A DNA stretch of 60,592 nucleotides. Origin: Lachnospiraceae bacterium. GTDB lineage: Bacteria; Bacillota; Clostridia; Lachnospirales; Lachnospiraceae. A model generated the notes under the pieces. That model was not told the DNA's origin. It saw nothing but the letters and a program-made list of their open reading frames with translations, and searched no databases. The number at the start of each line of letters is the position of its first letter. The stretch's first letter is position 1. Positions 45,585 to 55,044 of this stretch are shown piece by piece. The stretch is taken from NCBI GenBank assembly GCA_017442865.1, contig JAFRXK010000061.1:1-60592 (forward strand), read 5' to 3'. The translations under genes were made by a program, and so were the position numbers.

Positions 45585-45631
45585 TAGTATCTTACTAGGT
45601 ATTATTATAGTATAGATTTATTTAAAGTCAA
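45585..45631 (-). promoter_or_regulatory. nifS promoter with palindromic operator candidate
   Basis: On the minus strand TTGACT (45626-45631) and TATAAT (45604-45609) are 16 bases apart. A perfect palindrome TAGTA-AGA-TACTA (45585-45597) sits over the expected start point. Such a site could bind an Rrf2/IscR-type repressor that senses cluster supply; the binding protein is not in the window. Confidence 0.75.
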
Positions 45632-45699
45632 GTTCCTGCTTAAGTACAATTATTATATTATTATAAAATGATATCAGGGTCGAAAGCCTGAGCCACTAT

Positions 45700-47520
45700 C
45701 TATGGCATAAGTGATTCAATGTTTTTATCCATCCACTTTACGCGCTGCTTAAGCCAGTCCTCAAGATAATCGACCTCTGCCTCGAAGCTTCCCTGCCCAA
45801 GCACTGCATTCCAGCCGCGGTTGCCCATGCCCCACTTGTCAAAATTCATCTTCTGCGAGGTGTCAAGCATCGCCGCATATCTTCTAATATCAGACAAGCC
45901 ATCCTTGCCCGGCGTGTACATTTTCACAATATCGTCATGCACCTCGTGATAGCGGTCAATGATTTTCTGCACCAGCTCAGGGTCCTGCATAAGATAAAAA
46001 TAAATGTACTGCCCGTTGATAAAGAAGCCCTCCGGGTATTCACATCCGTTGCATCTGTATGTACCCGCCGACAAATCAAGGTCCCATACCGGGCCGATTT
46101 TCATTATCGAATCCCTGTCCTTATAAAAGAATGTGCTTGCATAAAATGCGTCGTTATTCTTGAAAAGCTCATGTACAATATAAAAATCCACAAGCGAATC
46201 AACGTCTATAAACTCCTTATACGTCTCGTTATCACCTTCAAGCAGGACATTTTTTACCGACTTCTCAAACTGATGATAATAATCCTCAATATAATCAAAC
46301 TGCGCTTCATTATACTTCTTGTCAAGCGACGGACTCTCTATTACCACTGCCTTGTCCATAAGAAATGAAGGGAAAGTAATTTCATTCTCGCCGTCATCAT
46401 CATTTACCCTGTCATGTGGTTTTAACTGAAGAAGATATCCTCCGTTTATAATCTCCTCATTCTCTGCATTCGGATAATCGTCCAGGTCCTTTATGTCTAC
46501 TCTGTTGTTCTTTACCTCAATCTTTTCGGTAATAAGATACGAGCCTGTGTATTTGTCGTTCATTACCACATCAACAAACACGCTCTGAACTGCGTACTGC
46601 ATGCCCATGTCACACGCCAGATTGTAAGCAAGCTTATCCCTCATAAGCGATTTATCATAATAATTTGCGAACAGAACCCACTTTTTTGCCTTGCCCATGC
46701 CGAAAAGGTCCGTCTTCGCTGCAAGCTTCATGACATAAGGCTTCTTGTCGCAGTCCCACGTGGAATTGCCCCTGCCGTGAATATCCTCAACAAGGCACTC
46801 CAAGTCCTTAAGCTCGTAATCGGTATACTCCGACTCATATCCTGCCGGTATTGAAATGAACACAGCGCCCCTGCAGGAATTATCCTTTGAACGGTTCATG
46901 TCCTTAATGGTTCCGAAGGTTTCGTCAATATTAAAATAAAGCGTCGGGATGTCAGCAGTAACAAACCGAAGCGTTCCCAGCTCGAACACCTTATCTTTAG
47001 CATCCTTATCAAATGATACCTCAAGCCTTACCTTCTTTTTGCCGGTAAGCTTAGCGTCTGAAATATCATACATGCATTCCTCCAGCGCGCTGTCTAAGGA
47101 TTTAGCCTCCGCCTCCGGCAGCTTTTTCTCAAACGCCTTCGATTTGAATCTTCCGGTATAAAGCCTGATTGTCGCACCGCTTTCCTTCGCCGCAACGCCT
47201 GATATAATTATCTTGTCCGCAGCCTTCTCTCCAAAATCCAGATATCCGAAATCCAGCACATAACTCTCCCTGCTTCCCGTATTCTTAAGCGAATCCGCCT
47301 TTGTAACGGTAAACTCCTGCTCAGATTCTATACTTCCTGCCTCATACGATTTTGCAAACTCAAATACCTCGTAGGCATCGGCAGCATCAATATTTTTGCC
47401 TGTTCTGATATCGTCTATCCAGCCCTTAAAAAATGCATTATACGATATCATGCCGCCCACTACAAGTATGGTCAGAATAAGTATCGCCGCAACAAGCTTA
47501 AACGCACGCTTTTCATTCAT
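45700..47520 (-). CDS. CotH-type kinase, membrane-anchored (606 aa)
   Basis: An N-terminal signal anchor (LVAAILILTILVVGGMISYNAF) leads into an extracytoplasmic domain. The CotH-kinase region contains HGRGNSTWDCDKKPYVMKL (about 242-260), the substrate loop after GKAKKWVLFANYYDKSLMRDKLAYNLA, and late motifs MKIGPVWDLDLSAGTY and NRGWNAVLGQ. CotH phosphorylates spore-coat or surface proteins in bacilli. GGAGG lies nine bases before the ATG. Oriented away from aroED; a weak hairpin (45671-45688) follows the stop. Confidence 0.88.
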   Translation of the reverse strand: MNEKRAFKLVAAILILTILVVGGMISYNAFFKGWIDDIRTGKNIDAADAYEVFEFAKSYEAGSIESEQEFTVTKADSLKNTGSRESYVLDFGYLDFGEKAADKIIISGVAAKESGATIRLYTGRFKSKAFEKKLPEAEAKSLDSALEECMYDISDAKLTGKKKVRLEVSFDKDAKDKVFELGTLRFVTADIPTLYFNIDETFGTIKDMNRSKDNSCRGAVFISIPAGYESEYTDYELKDLECLVEDIHGRGNSTWDCDKKPYVMKLAAKTDLFGMGKAKKWVLFANYYDKSLMRDKLAYNLACDMGMQYAVQSVFVDVVMNDKYTGSYLITEKIEVKNNRVDIKDLDDYPNAENEEIINGGYLLQLKPHDRVNDDDGENEITFPSFLMDKAVVIESPSLDKKYNEAQFDYIEDYYHQFEKSVKNVLLEGDNETYKEFIDVDSLVDFYIVHELFKNNDAFYASTFFYKDRDSIMKIGPVWDLDLSAGTYRCNGCEYPEGFFINGQYIYFYLMQDPELVQKIIDRYHEVHDDIVKMYTPGKDGLSDIRRYAAMLDTSQKMNFDKWGMGNRGWNAVLGQGSFEAEVDYLEDWLKQRVKWMDKNIESLMP

Positions 47521-47716
47521 AAGTCCTAACCTCCATTATCCTATTCCCTAAATAATAATTTTAATAAATATTGTCTTTACGGTCAATATAATTTGAAATT
47601 ATGTTGCCCTATACCCTGTATTTTTTAGTTTTCAAGCATTTATAAATGTGATATACTTCATTTCAAACGAAGCCGCAGTAAAAATGCAGTGATGATTTCT
47701 ACTTTGCTGCACTTTA

Positions 47717-47777
47717 AGAAAATGCTGCGCCGGTTTTTGCTAAGCATAAACTTTTAGAAAATGCTGCGCCGGTTTTT
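47717..47777. repeat. Duplicated 22-bp sequence in the CotH-aroED gap
   Basis: The 22 bases AGAAAATGCTGCGCCGGTTT plus TT at 47717-47738 recur exactly at 47756-47777, period 39. The flanks (CTTTAAG/CTTTTAG) also match partly. The gap 47521-47876 otherwise holds a possible TATACT box around 47652 for aroED and nothing else recognised. Confidence 0.7.
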
Positions 47778-47876
47778 ACCTTGCGTCATTTTAATGAAAT
47801 CTAATAATGATTTTCAGCAGAACCTTAAGCGGCACAATGTCTAAACCATTTTATAACGACAACAGGGAGGTACCGC

Positions 47877-49448
47877 ATGGAATACGGACTTATAGGAGAA
47901 AAGCTTGGACACAGTTATTCCAAGCCGATACACGAAAAACTTGCAGACTATACTTATGAGCTTACGCCTCTTTCTCGTGATGAATTCACAGAGTTTATGG
48001 AAAAGCGGCAGTTTAAGGCAATTAATGTTACCATTCCTTACAAAAAGGCGGTAATACCTTATCTTAACGAGCTTGACGATGCGGCTGCGGCGATAGGCGC
48101 GGTCAATACAATTGTCAACAAGAACGGCCGACTTAAGGGCTACAATACCGATTATCTCGGCTTTATATATATGATGAGAAGCAATGGAATAGATGCGCGT
48201 GGCAAGAAGGCGCTGGTGCTCGGCTCGGGCGGCGCCGCACAGGCTGTTATTGCCGCATTAAAATCTGAGGGCGCCGCCTGTGTGCTTGTCGTAAGCCGAA
48301 GTGCGGGCACCGACAGGATAACCTACGAGGAATGCATTTCCTCCCACGCCGACGCAGACCTTATAGTAAACACCACTCCTATCGGCATGTACCCGAACGT
48401 GGATGCAAGCCCGATTGACCTTACGCCTTTTAAAAAATGTACCGCCGTGCTTGATGTTATCTACAACCCTGAGGTTACTAAATTAACCGCACAGGCAAGG
48501 GCACTTGGCATGAAGGGCATCACCGGTCTTTCGATGCTGACCGCACAGGCTAAATACGCCTGCGAATTTTTCCTTGATATTAAAATTGACGACGCAATAC
48601 TGCCTGCGCTTACGGCTGATATTGCGGCGCAGGTTTATAAGCATGATGCACAGGAAAGCAGCAATACATCAGCACACACTAAAAATGATGATTTAGGCAC
48701 TATGCCTCTGAATATAAACGGAGTGCTTTTCGGAGAAGGTCTTCCGAAGCTTTGCATACCGATAGTTGATACCTCTAAGGAGCAGATAGTTGAAAGTGCC
48801 AAAAAGCTTTCTGAATATAATTATGACGTTTTAGAGTGGCGCATGGATTATTTTGAAGATGTCTGCAAGCCTGACAAGGTAACGGACGTGCTTAAAAATA
48901 TTAAAGCTGCTATCGGAGACAGGCTTTTGCTTGCCACCTTCAGAAGCGTAAGGGATGGTGGGAAAAAAGAAATTTCTGAGGAATATTACAAGGCTCTCTG
49001 CACGACCGCTATCAAGAGCGGCTGCGTGAATTTAATAGATGTTGAGCTGTCTGCTGGTGAAAAAGCAGTAAAGGATATTGTTGCTGCAGCGCACGCCCAC
49101 GGCTGTCATGTAATCGTATCAAATCATGATTTTAACGGCACGCCTGACAGAGCAGAGCTTGTAAGCAGACTTACACTTATGCAGACTCTCGGTGCAGACC
49201 TTGCAAAAATGGCGGTCATGCCGCAAAATCCGCAGGATGTGCTTAACCTGCTTAGCGCAACATATCAGGTGTCAAAAGAAAGCCGCCGCCCTGTTATAAC
49301 GATGGCTATGGGCAGGCTTGGGCTTATCAGCAGGCTTGGCGGTCATATTTTCGGAAGTGCGATGACCTTCGCAAGTGCGGGCAAAGCTTCCGCGCCCGGA
49401 CAGATTGATGCCAAAGCACTTGAAGGCATTTTAAAGATTATAGGGTAA
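47877..49448 (+). CDS. aroED: Bifunctional shikimate dehydrogenase / type I 3-dehydroquinate dehydratase fusion (AroE-AroD)
   Basis: 523 aa. Residues about 1-265 are AroE: GEKLGHSYSKPIH, NVTIPYKKA (catalytic Lys), GSGGAAQAVIAALKSEGA, NTTPIGMYPN and YNPEVTKLTAQARALG. After a short linker (QESSNTSAHTKNDD) residues about 285-523 are type I AroD: LEWRMDYFED, FRSVRDGGK, NHDFNGTPD, the Schiff-base Lys in DLAKMAVMPQN, and GSAMTFA. Together they convert dehydroquinate to shikimate. In plants and Chlamydia the fused order is AroD then AroE; here it is reversed. GGGAGG precedes the ATG. Confidence 0.93.
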   Translation: MEYGLIGEKLGHSYSKPIHEKLADYTYELTPLSRDEFTEFMEKRQFKAINVTIPYKKAVIPYLNELDDAAAAIGAVNTIVNKNGRLKGYNTDYLGFIYMMRSNGIDARGKKALVLGSGGAAQAVIAALKSEGAACVLVVSRSAGTDRITYEECISSHADADLIVNTTPIGMYPNVDASPIDLTPFKKCTAVLDVIYNPEVTKLTAQARALGMKGITGLSMLTAQAKYACEFFLDIKIDDAILPALTADIAAQVYKHDAQESSNTSAHTKNDDLGTMPLNINGVLFGEGLPKLCIPIVDTSKEQIVESAKKLSEYNYDVLEWRMDYFEDVCKPDKVTDVLKNIKAAIGDRLLLATFRSVRDGGKKEISEEYYKALCTTAIKSGCVNLIDVELSAGEKAVKDIVAAAHAHGCHVIVSNHDFNGTPDRAELVSRLTLMQTLGADLAKMAVMPQNPQDVLNLLSATYQVSKESRRPVITMAMGRLGLISRLGGHIFGSAMTFASAGKASAPGQIDAKALEGILKIIG

Positions 49449-49458
49449 AGTATGTTTC

Positions 49459-49534
49459 GGGGGCTGCCGCAGGCAGCCCCCACCCAAGATGAGGCGGGCA
49501 CAAAGCCGCCAGGCTTTGGTGTCCGCCTCATCTT
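49459..49534. terminator. Double terminator between aroED and the second CotH gene
   Basis: First, a 10-bp stem with GCA loop, GGGGGCTGCC-GCA-GGCAGCCCCC (49459-49481), of the same type as those after hydA. Second, a stem of about 21 bp with one bulge, 49486-49507 against 49512-49534 (AAGATGAGGCGG / CCGCCTCATCTT at its base). T-rich DNA follows the plus strand; the hairpins lie at the convergent ends of both genes. Confidence 0.85.
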
Positions 49535-49538
49535 CATT

Positions 49539-51941
49539 TTATTTATTATAGTTATGCTTCCGATCTGCTGCTCTGTTATCATAGAACACCCACTTTGGAC
49601 TTCCGTCATATCTTCCGTAGGTCTCGTCCTTGTTCATATACGGAACCGCAATGCCGTCTACCATAACATCATCAAAGCTTAAATACAATGTCTCGCCGCC
49701 GCTCAAGCTGAATTTGCAGTAATATTCACCAAGCGCCTCTATGTTTTTGCTGCCGTTTACCACCACCGATTCTCCCGGTGCAAGTGTAACATTTGGCAGA
49801 GGAGACTTTCTGAATTTTGCACTGTTGTCCGACAAATAGTATTCTGAAAGCTTTATCTGCGTGCCGCCCACGTTGGTAAGTCTTATCCAGTCATAAAGAC
49901 CTGCTGCCGAAAGCTCGCTTATAATAATACTCTTGTCATCACTCTTTTTTGCAACCGCTTCTATCGTGACCACGCTGTTTTTAACAAGCTCTCCACTGAG
50001 CATCAATACAGGCTCATACACCTTTTCTCCGTTTACCAGCCAGTATTCAAACCTGTAGCCCGGATACGCCTTTGCTTCAATCTCAAATTCGGCATCATTA
50101 TAATACCTGCATGTGTACTCTTCTCCTGCAAATATATTCATGCTGTTCCATGATACAAAGACACCCTCAGAATTTTTAAGCCTCATAATATAAGTATCTT
50201 TTAAATCATAATATTCCCTTAAAACACTTCTTAGTCTGCCCTCTCTTAAAAAAGCAGCCTTCTTAATCTCGCTTACAAAGCTCTCCGCGGAATTGACAAA
50301 ATCCTCTTCATAAAAGATTTTTCTTGCCGCCTGAATTTTTGCATTTTCTTCATCGACCACATCAAATATATTAGACTTGGTGTAAACCGTGTTCAGCAAA
50401 TCACTGACCATTGTTACAAATTTGTCTCTGTAGTATTTTGTATTAATCACATTGGTAAATCCCGAGCTTTCAGCACGAAACTGTTTTGTTATCAACTGCT
50501 CTAAAATATCTCCCTTAAAGCCCTCATAGTCATTTGGCATTGCTTCCGTCACATATACCATATCCGTGTCAAATATAAGATATCTGTATCTGCCGTCTGT
50601 GTATTTATTTTTTCCGTCATATCCGCCGGTATAACGCCACAGCTCATAATTGTTGCCCGGCCAGTCGGTGTTGTTGACCAGAACATTCAGTGCGTAGTAC
50701 ATAAGATAATTATCCATGTCCACTACACTTTCAAGCTTCTCCCTGTTCTCCTGTTTATCAAGATCAGGCTCAAAATACTTTATCAGCCCTGTAGCATTAT
50801 TTATATTTTCTTCGCTGCTTTTTATTGCCTCAATATTTTCAGAATCTGGAAGTCCGAATTTTGCCGCAAGATATGAATTTGAATAGCTCTGCTGCATATC
50901 AAATATTCCATAATATGCGCCGTTCAGGAACACAATACATCTCCTTGTTGTCGTACAGCCGTCAAAGCCTGCCTCATTCGCAAGTCTGCTGACAACAGCT
51001 GAACGTATATTTCCGTAAATCTGGTCCTGGCTTCCGCTTCGGAGTCTTAATGTATTGTAGCCGTCAGGTATCGAATTGTAAGAATAACCGCTCCCGTCAT
51101 TTATAAGCGTAATGTTAAATTTGTCTCTGCCATTCTCATATGTTTTAGTGCTTAATTTGAGCGACTTTACAGCAAACGCCGCTGATGTTCCGCCCGAAAT
51201 GCCCAGGTCAACATCCTTTTCAAATACAACACCCCCATCAGGTGTGAACATTGATACATGTGCATCCCTCAGCCACTCCGGAGTTCGACTGTTATAATTA
51301 CCCGGTATATAATCCTGAACTCCCGCCTCCAGATTCTCATCATAGAGCCTTCCCGGCACAAGTATACCGGTATCATAGTCATACAGGTTCTTCTCATCAC
51401 TTGTAATGCTGACAATATCAAGTCCATATTTTTCTTTTATATCGCTGCCGAGCACATAGGTTCTTTCAAATACAGGACCTGCCTTTCCATCCTTTATTAC
51501 CACTGCCTTCAAAGGATATATCTTCAGTCCTTCCACAGGCTCAAGCGTAATGCCTGACTCATAAATTTCGCTGTCCTCTGTAGGGTCATTGCCGTTAAGC
51601 GTATAGTATATCGCCTTACTGTTCAGCGTATCCTGACATGATAATTCAATATCTATCGCCTTATTATAAAATCCGCTCTCTAAATTTGCAGTAATCCCCG
51701 ATTCAGCTCTTACAGGATAGCTTTCTGTCTCAGCCTCTGTTTCGCCCTCTTCCTGCTGTGAAGCATCCTCTTTAGCGTCATGTCTTTCGCTCTCAACAAA
51801 ATACCCGGTACTATCGGTATCTTCATCCGGATTTATCGGTCTGTTTTCTTTAATGTAATAATACATTGATAAAAACAACAGCAGAAAAGCCAAAACCCCA
51901 AAAGCATAAATTATCTTCTTCTCGATTAGTTTATCCAACAT
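49539..51941 (-). CDS. CotH-type kinase with chitobiase-like and lamin-tail domains (800 aa)
   Basis: From the ATG at 51939-51941 (AGGAG upstream; an earlier TTG is less likely). Signal anchor at about 5-30, a Ser/Thr/acid-rich linker, a chitobiase/FN3-like module (SGFYNKAIDIELSC...AIYYTLNGNDPT, about 90-140), the CotH kinase core (GYNTLRLRSGSQDQIYGNIR and CIVFLNGAYYGIFDMQQSY, about 300-360), and a C-terminal lamin-tail domain (LSAAGLYDWIRLTNVGGTQIKLSEYYLSD). An extracellular kinase with binding domains; substrate unknown. Start overlaps DUF4956 by 11 bases. Confidence 0.87.
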   Translation of the reverse strand: MLDKLIEKKIIYAFGVLAFLLLFLSMYYYIKENRPINPDEDTDSTGYFVESERHDAKEDASQQEEGETEAETESYPVRAESGITANLESGFYNKAIDIELSCQDTLNSKAIYYTLNGNDPTEDSEIYESGITLEPVEGLKIYPLKAVVIKDGKAGPVFERTYVLGSDIKEKYGLDIVSITSDEKNLYDYDTGILVPGRLYDENLEAGVQDYIPGNYNSRTPEWLRDAHVSMFTPDGGVVFEKDVDLGISGGTSAAFAVKSLKLSTKTYENGRDKFNITLINDGSGYSYNSIPDGYNTLRLRSGSQDQIYGNIRSAVVSRLANEAGFDGCTTTRRCIVFLNGAYYGIFDMQQSYSNSYLAAKFGLPDSENIEAIKSSEENINNATGLIKYFEPDLDKQENREKLESVVDMDNYLMYYALNVLVNNTDWPGNNYELWRYTGGYDGKNKYTDGRYRYLIFDTDMVYVTEAMPNDYEGFKGDILEQLITKQFRAESSGFTNVINTKYYRDKFVTMVSDLLNTVYTKSNIFDVVDEENAKIQAARKIFYEEDFVNSAESFVSEIKKAAFLREGRLRSVLREYYDLKDTYIMRLKNSEGVFVSWNSMNIFAGEEYTCRYYNDAEFEIEAKAYPGYRFEYWLVNGEKVYEPVLMLSGELVKNSVVTIEAVAKKSDDKSIIISELSAAGLYDWIRLTNVGGTQIKLSEYYLSDNSAKFRKSPLPNVTLAPGESVVVNGSKNIEALGEYYCKFSLSGGETLYLSFDDVMVDGIAVPYMNKDETYGRYDGSPKWVFYDNRAADRKHNYNK

Positions 51942-52605
51942 TTTCTCCTGATTCTGCAACCCAGTTCACAGACTTTACGCCTGCAAGCTTCGATATGCTT
52001 TCTGTCTTTGAAACATCAAAGTCGCCGTTAACCTTTACCTCATAAATCATCTCCTGATGATTATCGCTGATATTTGCAGATTTAAGCTTTACATTCTGGC
52101 AAAGCCCGCTTAATGCCTCGTTTAATTTTTCGCTGTCGATTGCCTCATCATCTCCGCAGATTACAACCATGTATTTATTTCTTGTAAACTGCTCAAGGCT
52201 TACTAAAATGATGATTATAGCAATAAATATCGTAGTTACAAGTGCAAGCTTAAAGTTCTGCGAGCCGACGCTTAAGCCCTCTGCTATCGCCCAGAATATA
52301 AATATCGTATCCCTGCTGTCCTTAACCGCAGTACGGAATCTTACGATGGACAAAGCGCCGACCATTCCGAGTGAAATGACAATATTACTGCTTATCATAA
52401 GCATAATTACCACCGTAACAAGCAGAATAATGACAAGTGACGCATTGAATCTGCTGTTGTATGCAACTCCTCTGTAGGTTGCAAAATAGGTAAGATAAAT
52501 CAATGCACCTATTATCAGTCCCGCAAGCATAACCACCAATATTGTGCCCACGCTTAAATTTACGCTGTTGGTATAAAAATAATTAAATATTTCTTCCTTG
52601 CTCAT
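51931..52605 (-). CDS. DUF4956 membrane protein
   Basis: 224 aa with four membrane segments in the N-terminal two thirds and a soluble, ferredoxin-fold-like C-terminus. The conserved loop GMVGALSIVRFRTAVKDSRDTIFIFWAIAEGLSVGS is the family hallmark, looking like an ion-channel or transporter helix pair. The family has no established function but typically sits between VTC and CotH genes. AGGAGG precedes the ATG; overlaps the CotH gene at its end. Confidence 0.9.
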   Translation of the reverse strand: MSKEEIFNYFYTNSVNLSVGTILVVMLAGLIIGALIYLTYFATYRGVAYNSRFNASLVIILLVTVVIMLMISSNIVISLGMVGALSIVRFRTAVKDSRDTIFIFWAIAEGLSVGSQNFKLALVTTIFIAIIIILVSLEQFTRNKYMVVICGDDEAIDSEKLNEALSGLCQNVKLKSANISDNHQEMIYEVKVNGDFDVSKTESISKLAGVKSVNWVAESGENVG

Positions 52606-52679
52606 TTTAAAAAGCCTCCTGAATGTATTTTATAATAAACTATCATTTTAATATTTGTATATAAAAATGTCCGGATATC

Positions 52680-53387
52680 TTAAAACTCAAAATCACAGAA
52701 CACCTTTCTTCCCATGCAATACTTGCTTGCTGATATATTTACCAGATTAAACTGGCTTAAGGTCTTTGAAATAAAGCCCATCAGCTTTTCATTATATTTA
52801 ACCTCCAGTACATCCATGTCGTTCATAATCATGTTGTACATAGGCTTTTCACAAAACAAATCCATGTTGCTCTCTGAGCTTCTGATATTCATGTCTATCG
52901 TAATGCGCGTGTTAAATAAAGGATATGTATATGCTATTCTGTCATACTCCACAAGCACCACCGGTCTGTACACTCCAAGCACCATCATCTTATAGATACT
53001 GGCCGCCTCCGGCGAGTCCTCGAAGTATTTTACAAGCACGCTGTAATTACACTTTATTAGCTCGGCTGCATCTGCCCTGTCAAGCCAGATACTGACCTTG
53101 TGCTGCAAATCACCGTTTTTATTTTTCACCTCCAGCTTGCATCTGTCGGCATCAGGCGAATAAATCCTCAATCTTATCTTTTTTCGTATCTGTGTTCCTG
53201 CTAGCTTTGTCATATAATCTATATTGTTCACGGAATCAAAATACAGACTCCTGACAATATATCCTTTGCTCCCCGAATGAGCGTCGCGGGTCAGTATCTT
53301 ATCCAGACTGTTTCGAATCAGAAGAGTTTCTCCATGTGATAACAGATACTTCTTTTCATTACGAAATACAGATAATGCTGTCTCCAT
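52680..53387 (-). CDS. VTC domain (polyphosphate polymerase-type) protein
   Basis: 235 aa from the ATG at 53385-53387 (GGAGG five bases upstream). A tunnel-fold: RNEKKYLLS at the start, LYFDSVNN, KIRLRIYSPDADRCKLEVKNKNGDLQHKVS with basic substrate residues, VEYDRIAY and VLEVKYNEKL near the end. Yeast Vtc4 makes polyphosphate from ATP; whether this bacterial relative does or works on another phosphate polymer is not known. No SPX domain. First gene of the VTC-DUF4956-CotH operon. Confidence 0.87.
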   Translation of the reverse strand: METALSVFRNEKKYLLSHGETLLIRNSLDKILTRDAHSGSKGYIVRSLYFDSVNNIDYMTKLAGTQIRKKIRLRIYSPDADRCKLEVKNKNGDLQHKVSIWLDRADAAELIKCNYSVLVKYFEDSPEAASIYKMMVLGVYRPVVLVEYDRIAYTYPLFNTRITIDMNIRSSESNMDLFCEKPMYNMIMNDMDVLEVKYNEKLMGFISKTLSQFNLVNISASKYCMGRKVFCDFEF

Positions 53388-53534
53388 ATTGTCCTCCAAT
53401 GTCATTTTGCATCTGCACTCTGTTACAGGCAATTTACTGCGTAAAAGTAAAACAAGCAGACCATTTTTCACGATATAAAAATAATCTGCTTCTCCCTTAT
53501 CGTTATAATTTATGATACAGGAAATAAGCCTTCA

Positions 53535-54080
53535 CTATGAAAGCTTTTCATCCACATCATCATTCCCCAAATTGCAATTTTCAAATATTGCACTATATAT
53601 ATCATCTGCGATTAAATCAGCAGTTTTATCGTCAGTCACTACCTCTATATCCTTAGCAAAATCATATGCCGGCTTTCTCTTCTCCATAAGTCCCGCAATA
53701 TAATCAACATTCATATTGCCATTTAGAATCGGACGGTTTGTGCTGTGTTTTACTCTCTCATATATCGTCTCAGGCGCAGCTCCAAGCAATACCACTATAC
53801 CGCTTTCCTTCATAAGCTTAACATTCTCACTTCTTAGAACCGCACCGCCTCCGCAGGAGACCACCTTACCGTCAAGCAGCGATATGTCCCTTATGCATTC
53901 AGTCTCCGTATTCCTGAAGCCTTCTTCGCCTTCGTCTGCAAATATATCCCGGATACTTTTCTCTGTCTTGTTTTCGATATATTCGTCAGTATCTATAAGC
54001 TCCCATGAAAGCTTTTCTGCCAACACTTTTGAAACCGTACTCTTTCCTGAGCCCATAAATCCAATTAAATATATATTCAT
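53535..54080 (-). CDS. aroK: Shikimate kinase
   Basis: 181 aa. The ATG at 54078-54080 overlaps the upstream stop by one base (TAATG). Walker A GFMGSGKST (about 7-15), Asp in ELIDTDEYIE, substrate Arg in FRNTETECI, GGGAVLRSENV and the lid RVKHSTNRPIL are all in place. It phosphorylates shikimate, the step after the AroED fusion 4-6 kb away. Translationally coupled to the TPR-like gene, so it belongs to that operon rather than an aro operon. Confidence 0.93.
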   Translation of the reverse strand: MNIYLIGFMGSGKSTVSKVLAEKLSWELIDTDEYIENKTEKSIRDIFADEGEEGFRNTETECIRDISLLDGKVVSCGGGAVLRSENVKLMKESGIVVLLGAAPETIYERVKHSTNRPILNGNMNVDYIAGLMEKRKPAYDFAKDIEVVTDDKTADLIADDIYSAIFENCNLGNDDVDEKLS

Positions 54081-54898
54081 TACTTCACCATGTCTCTGTA
54101 TTCGTTCTTCCACCTGCGAAGCAGCTGATAGAAGAATTCCTGTCTCTTATATGTGTCCTGATTGTTCGCGTCAAGCACGCTCTTATACTCCGGCGAATTC
54201 TCTGCCTCAAGCGAATAATCCGTGATTTCCCTTGTCCATTCAGCCTTGACCTCTTCGCTGACGCGGCTTAAGCACTCCGGCTCGCCTACCGCCTGTCTGT
54301 CTATGTACTGCAGGAAAAATATCTCCTTTAATACCTCTACCGAATCAAGCATAGGAAAAGCCACCTCAAGACTCCTTGCAGCCTCACCGAACATAAACAG
54401 CTTTGCATAAGCCATGCCCTTGTTATGAAGAAGTCTGCCCTTGGATTTTATTGAAAGCGCCATCTGTCTTTCCTTTTCCAGAATAGCGTCGTATATAACT
54501 ATGGCCTGTCTGTATTTTTTTAAGGCTACAAGCGTGTCAGCCTTTTTCTTAAGCCTGTCTGCAGGCTTTGCACTTCTTCTCCAGTCCAGTCTTGCCTTTA
54601 AGTCGCCCAGCTCCTGACCGTTAAGATAATGCACATCCTGCTCTATCATAAGCACAATCTGTCCAAAGTCCGAGCCGCTCTTTGCCCATCTGAGTGTCTT
54701 ATCTGCAAGCTCCTTAAGACCCATCCCCTTACCGATAAAATTCAACAGCTCTTCATTTATAAAATCATCGTCCAAAAATTCAAGATAATTATATATATAA
54801 TAGCAAAGTTCCTCTATTGTGTAAATAGAAAGTCCTAATTCATCCACATAATAAGGTGCCTGTGCACGCTTCGAACTCAATATTAAACTGCCGCCCAT
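54080..54898 (-). CDS. TPR-like helical protein, unknown
   Basis: 272 aa. Mostly alpha-helical, with a TPR-like central part (ADRLKKKADTLVALKKYRQAIVIYDAILEKE...LLHNKGMAYAKLFMFGEAARSLEVAF, about 120-190). Not recognised as a named family, but it occurs next to DUF5716/DUF5717-like genes here. GGAGG lies five bases before the ATG. It ends in TAATG with aroK. About 146 bases separate it from the DUF5716-like gene upstream. Confidence 0.75.
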   Translation of the reverse strand: MGGSLILSSKRAQAPYYVDELGLSIYTIEELCYYIYNYLEFLDDDFINEELLNFIGKGMGLKELADKTLRWAKSGSDFGQIVLMIEQDVHYLNGQELGDLKARLDWRRSAKPADRLKKKADTLVALKKYRQAIVIYDAILEKERQMALSIKSKGRLLHNKGMAYAKLFMFGEAARSLEVAFPMLDSVEVLKEIFFLQYIDRQAVGEPECLSRVSEEVKAEWTREITDYSLEAENSPEYKSVLDANNQDTYKRQEFFYQLLRRWKNEYRDMVK

Positions 54899-55044
54899 TA
54901 TATATCCTCCATGTATTACGTATATTATAAGCTAAGCCTTATCGCTAAGGATAAATGTTATGTATCTGTCATCCTGCTGCAGATACACATAACCGCCGCC
55001 ATATCCTCATGCAGCTATCACAATTACTGCCTGCCGCAGATAAT

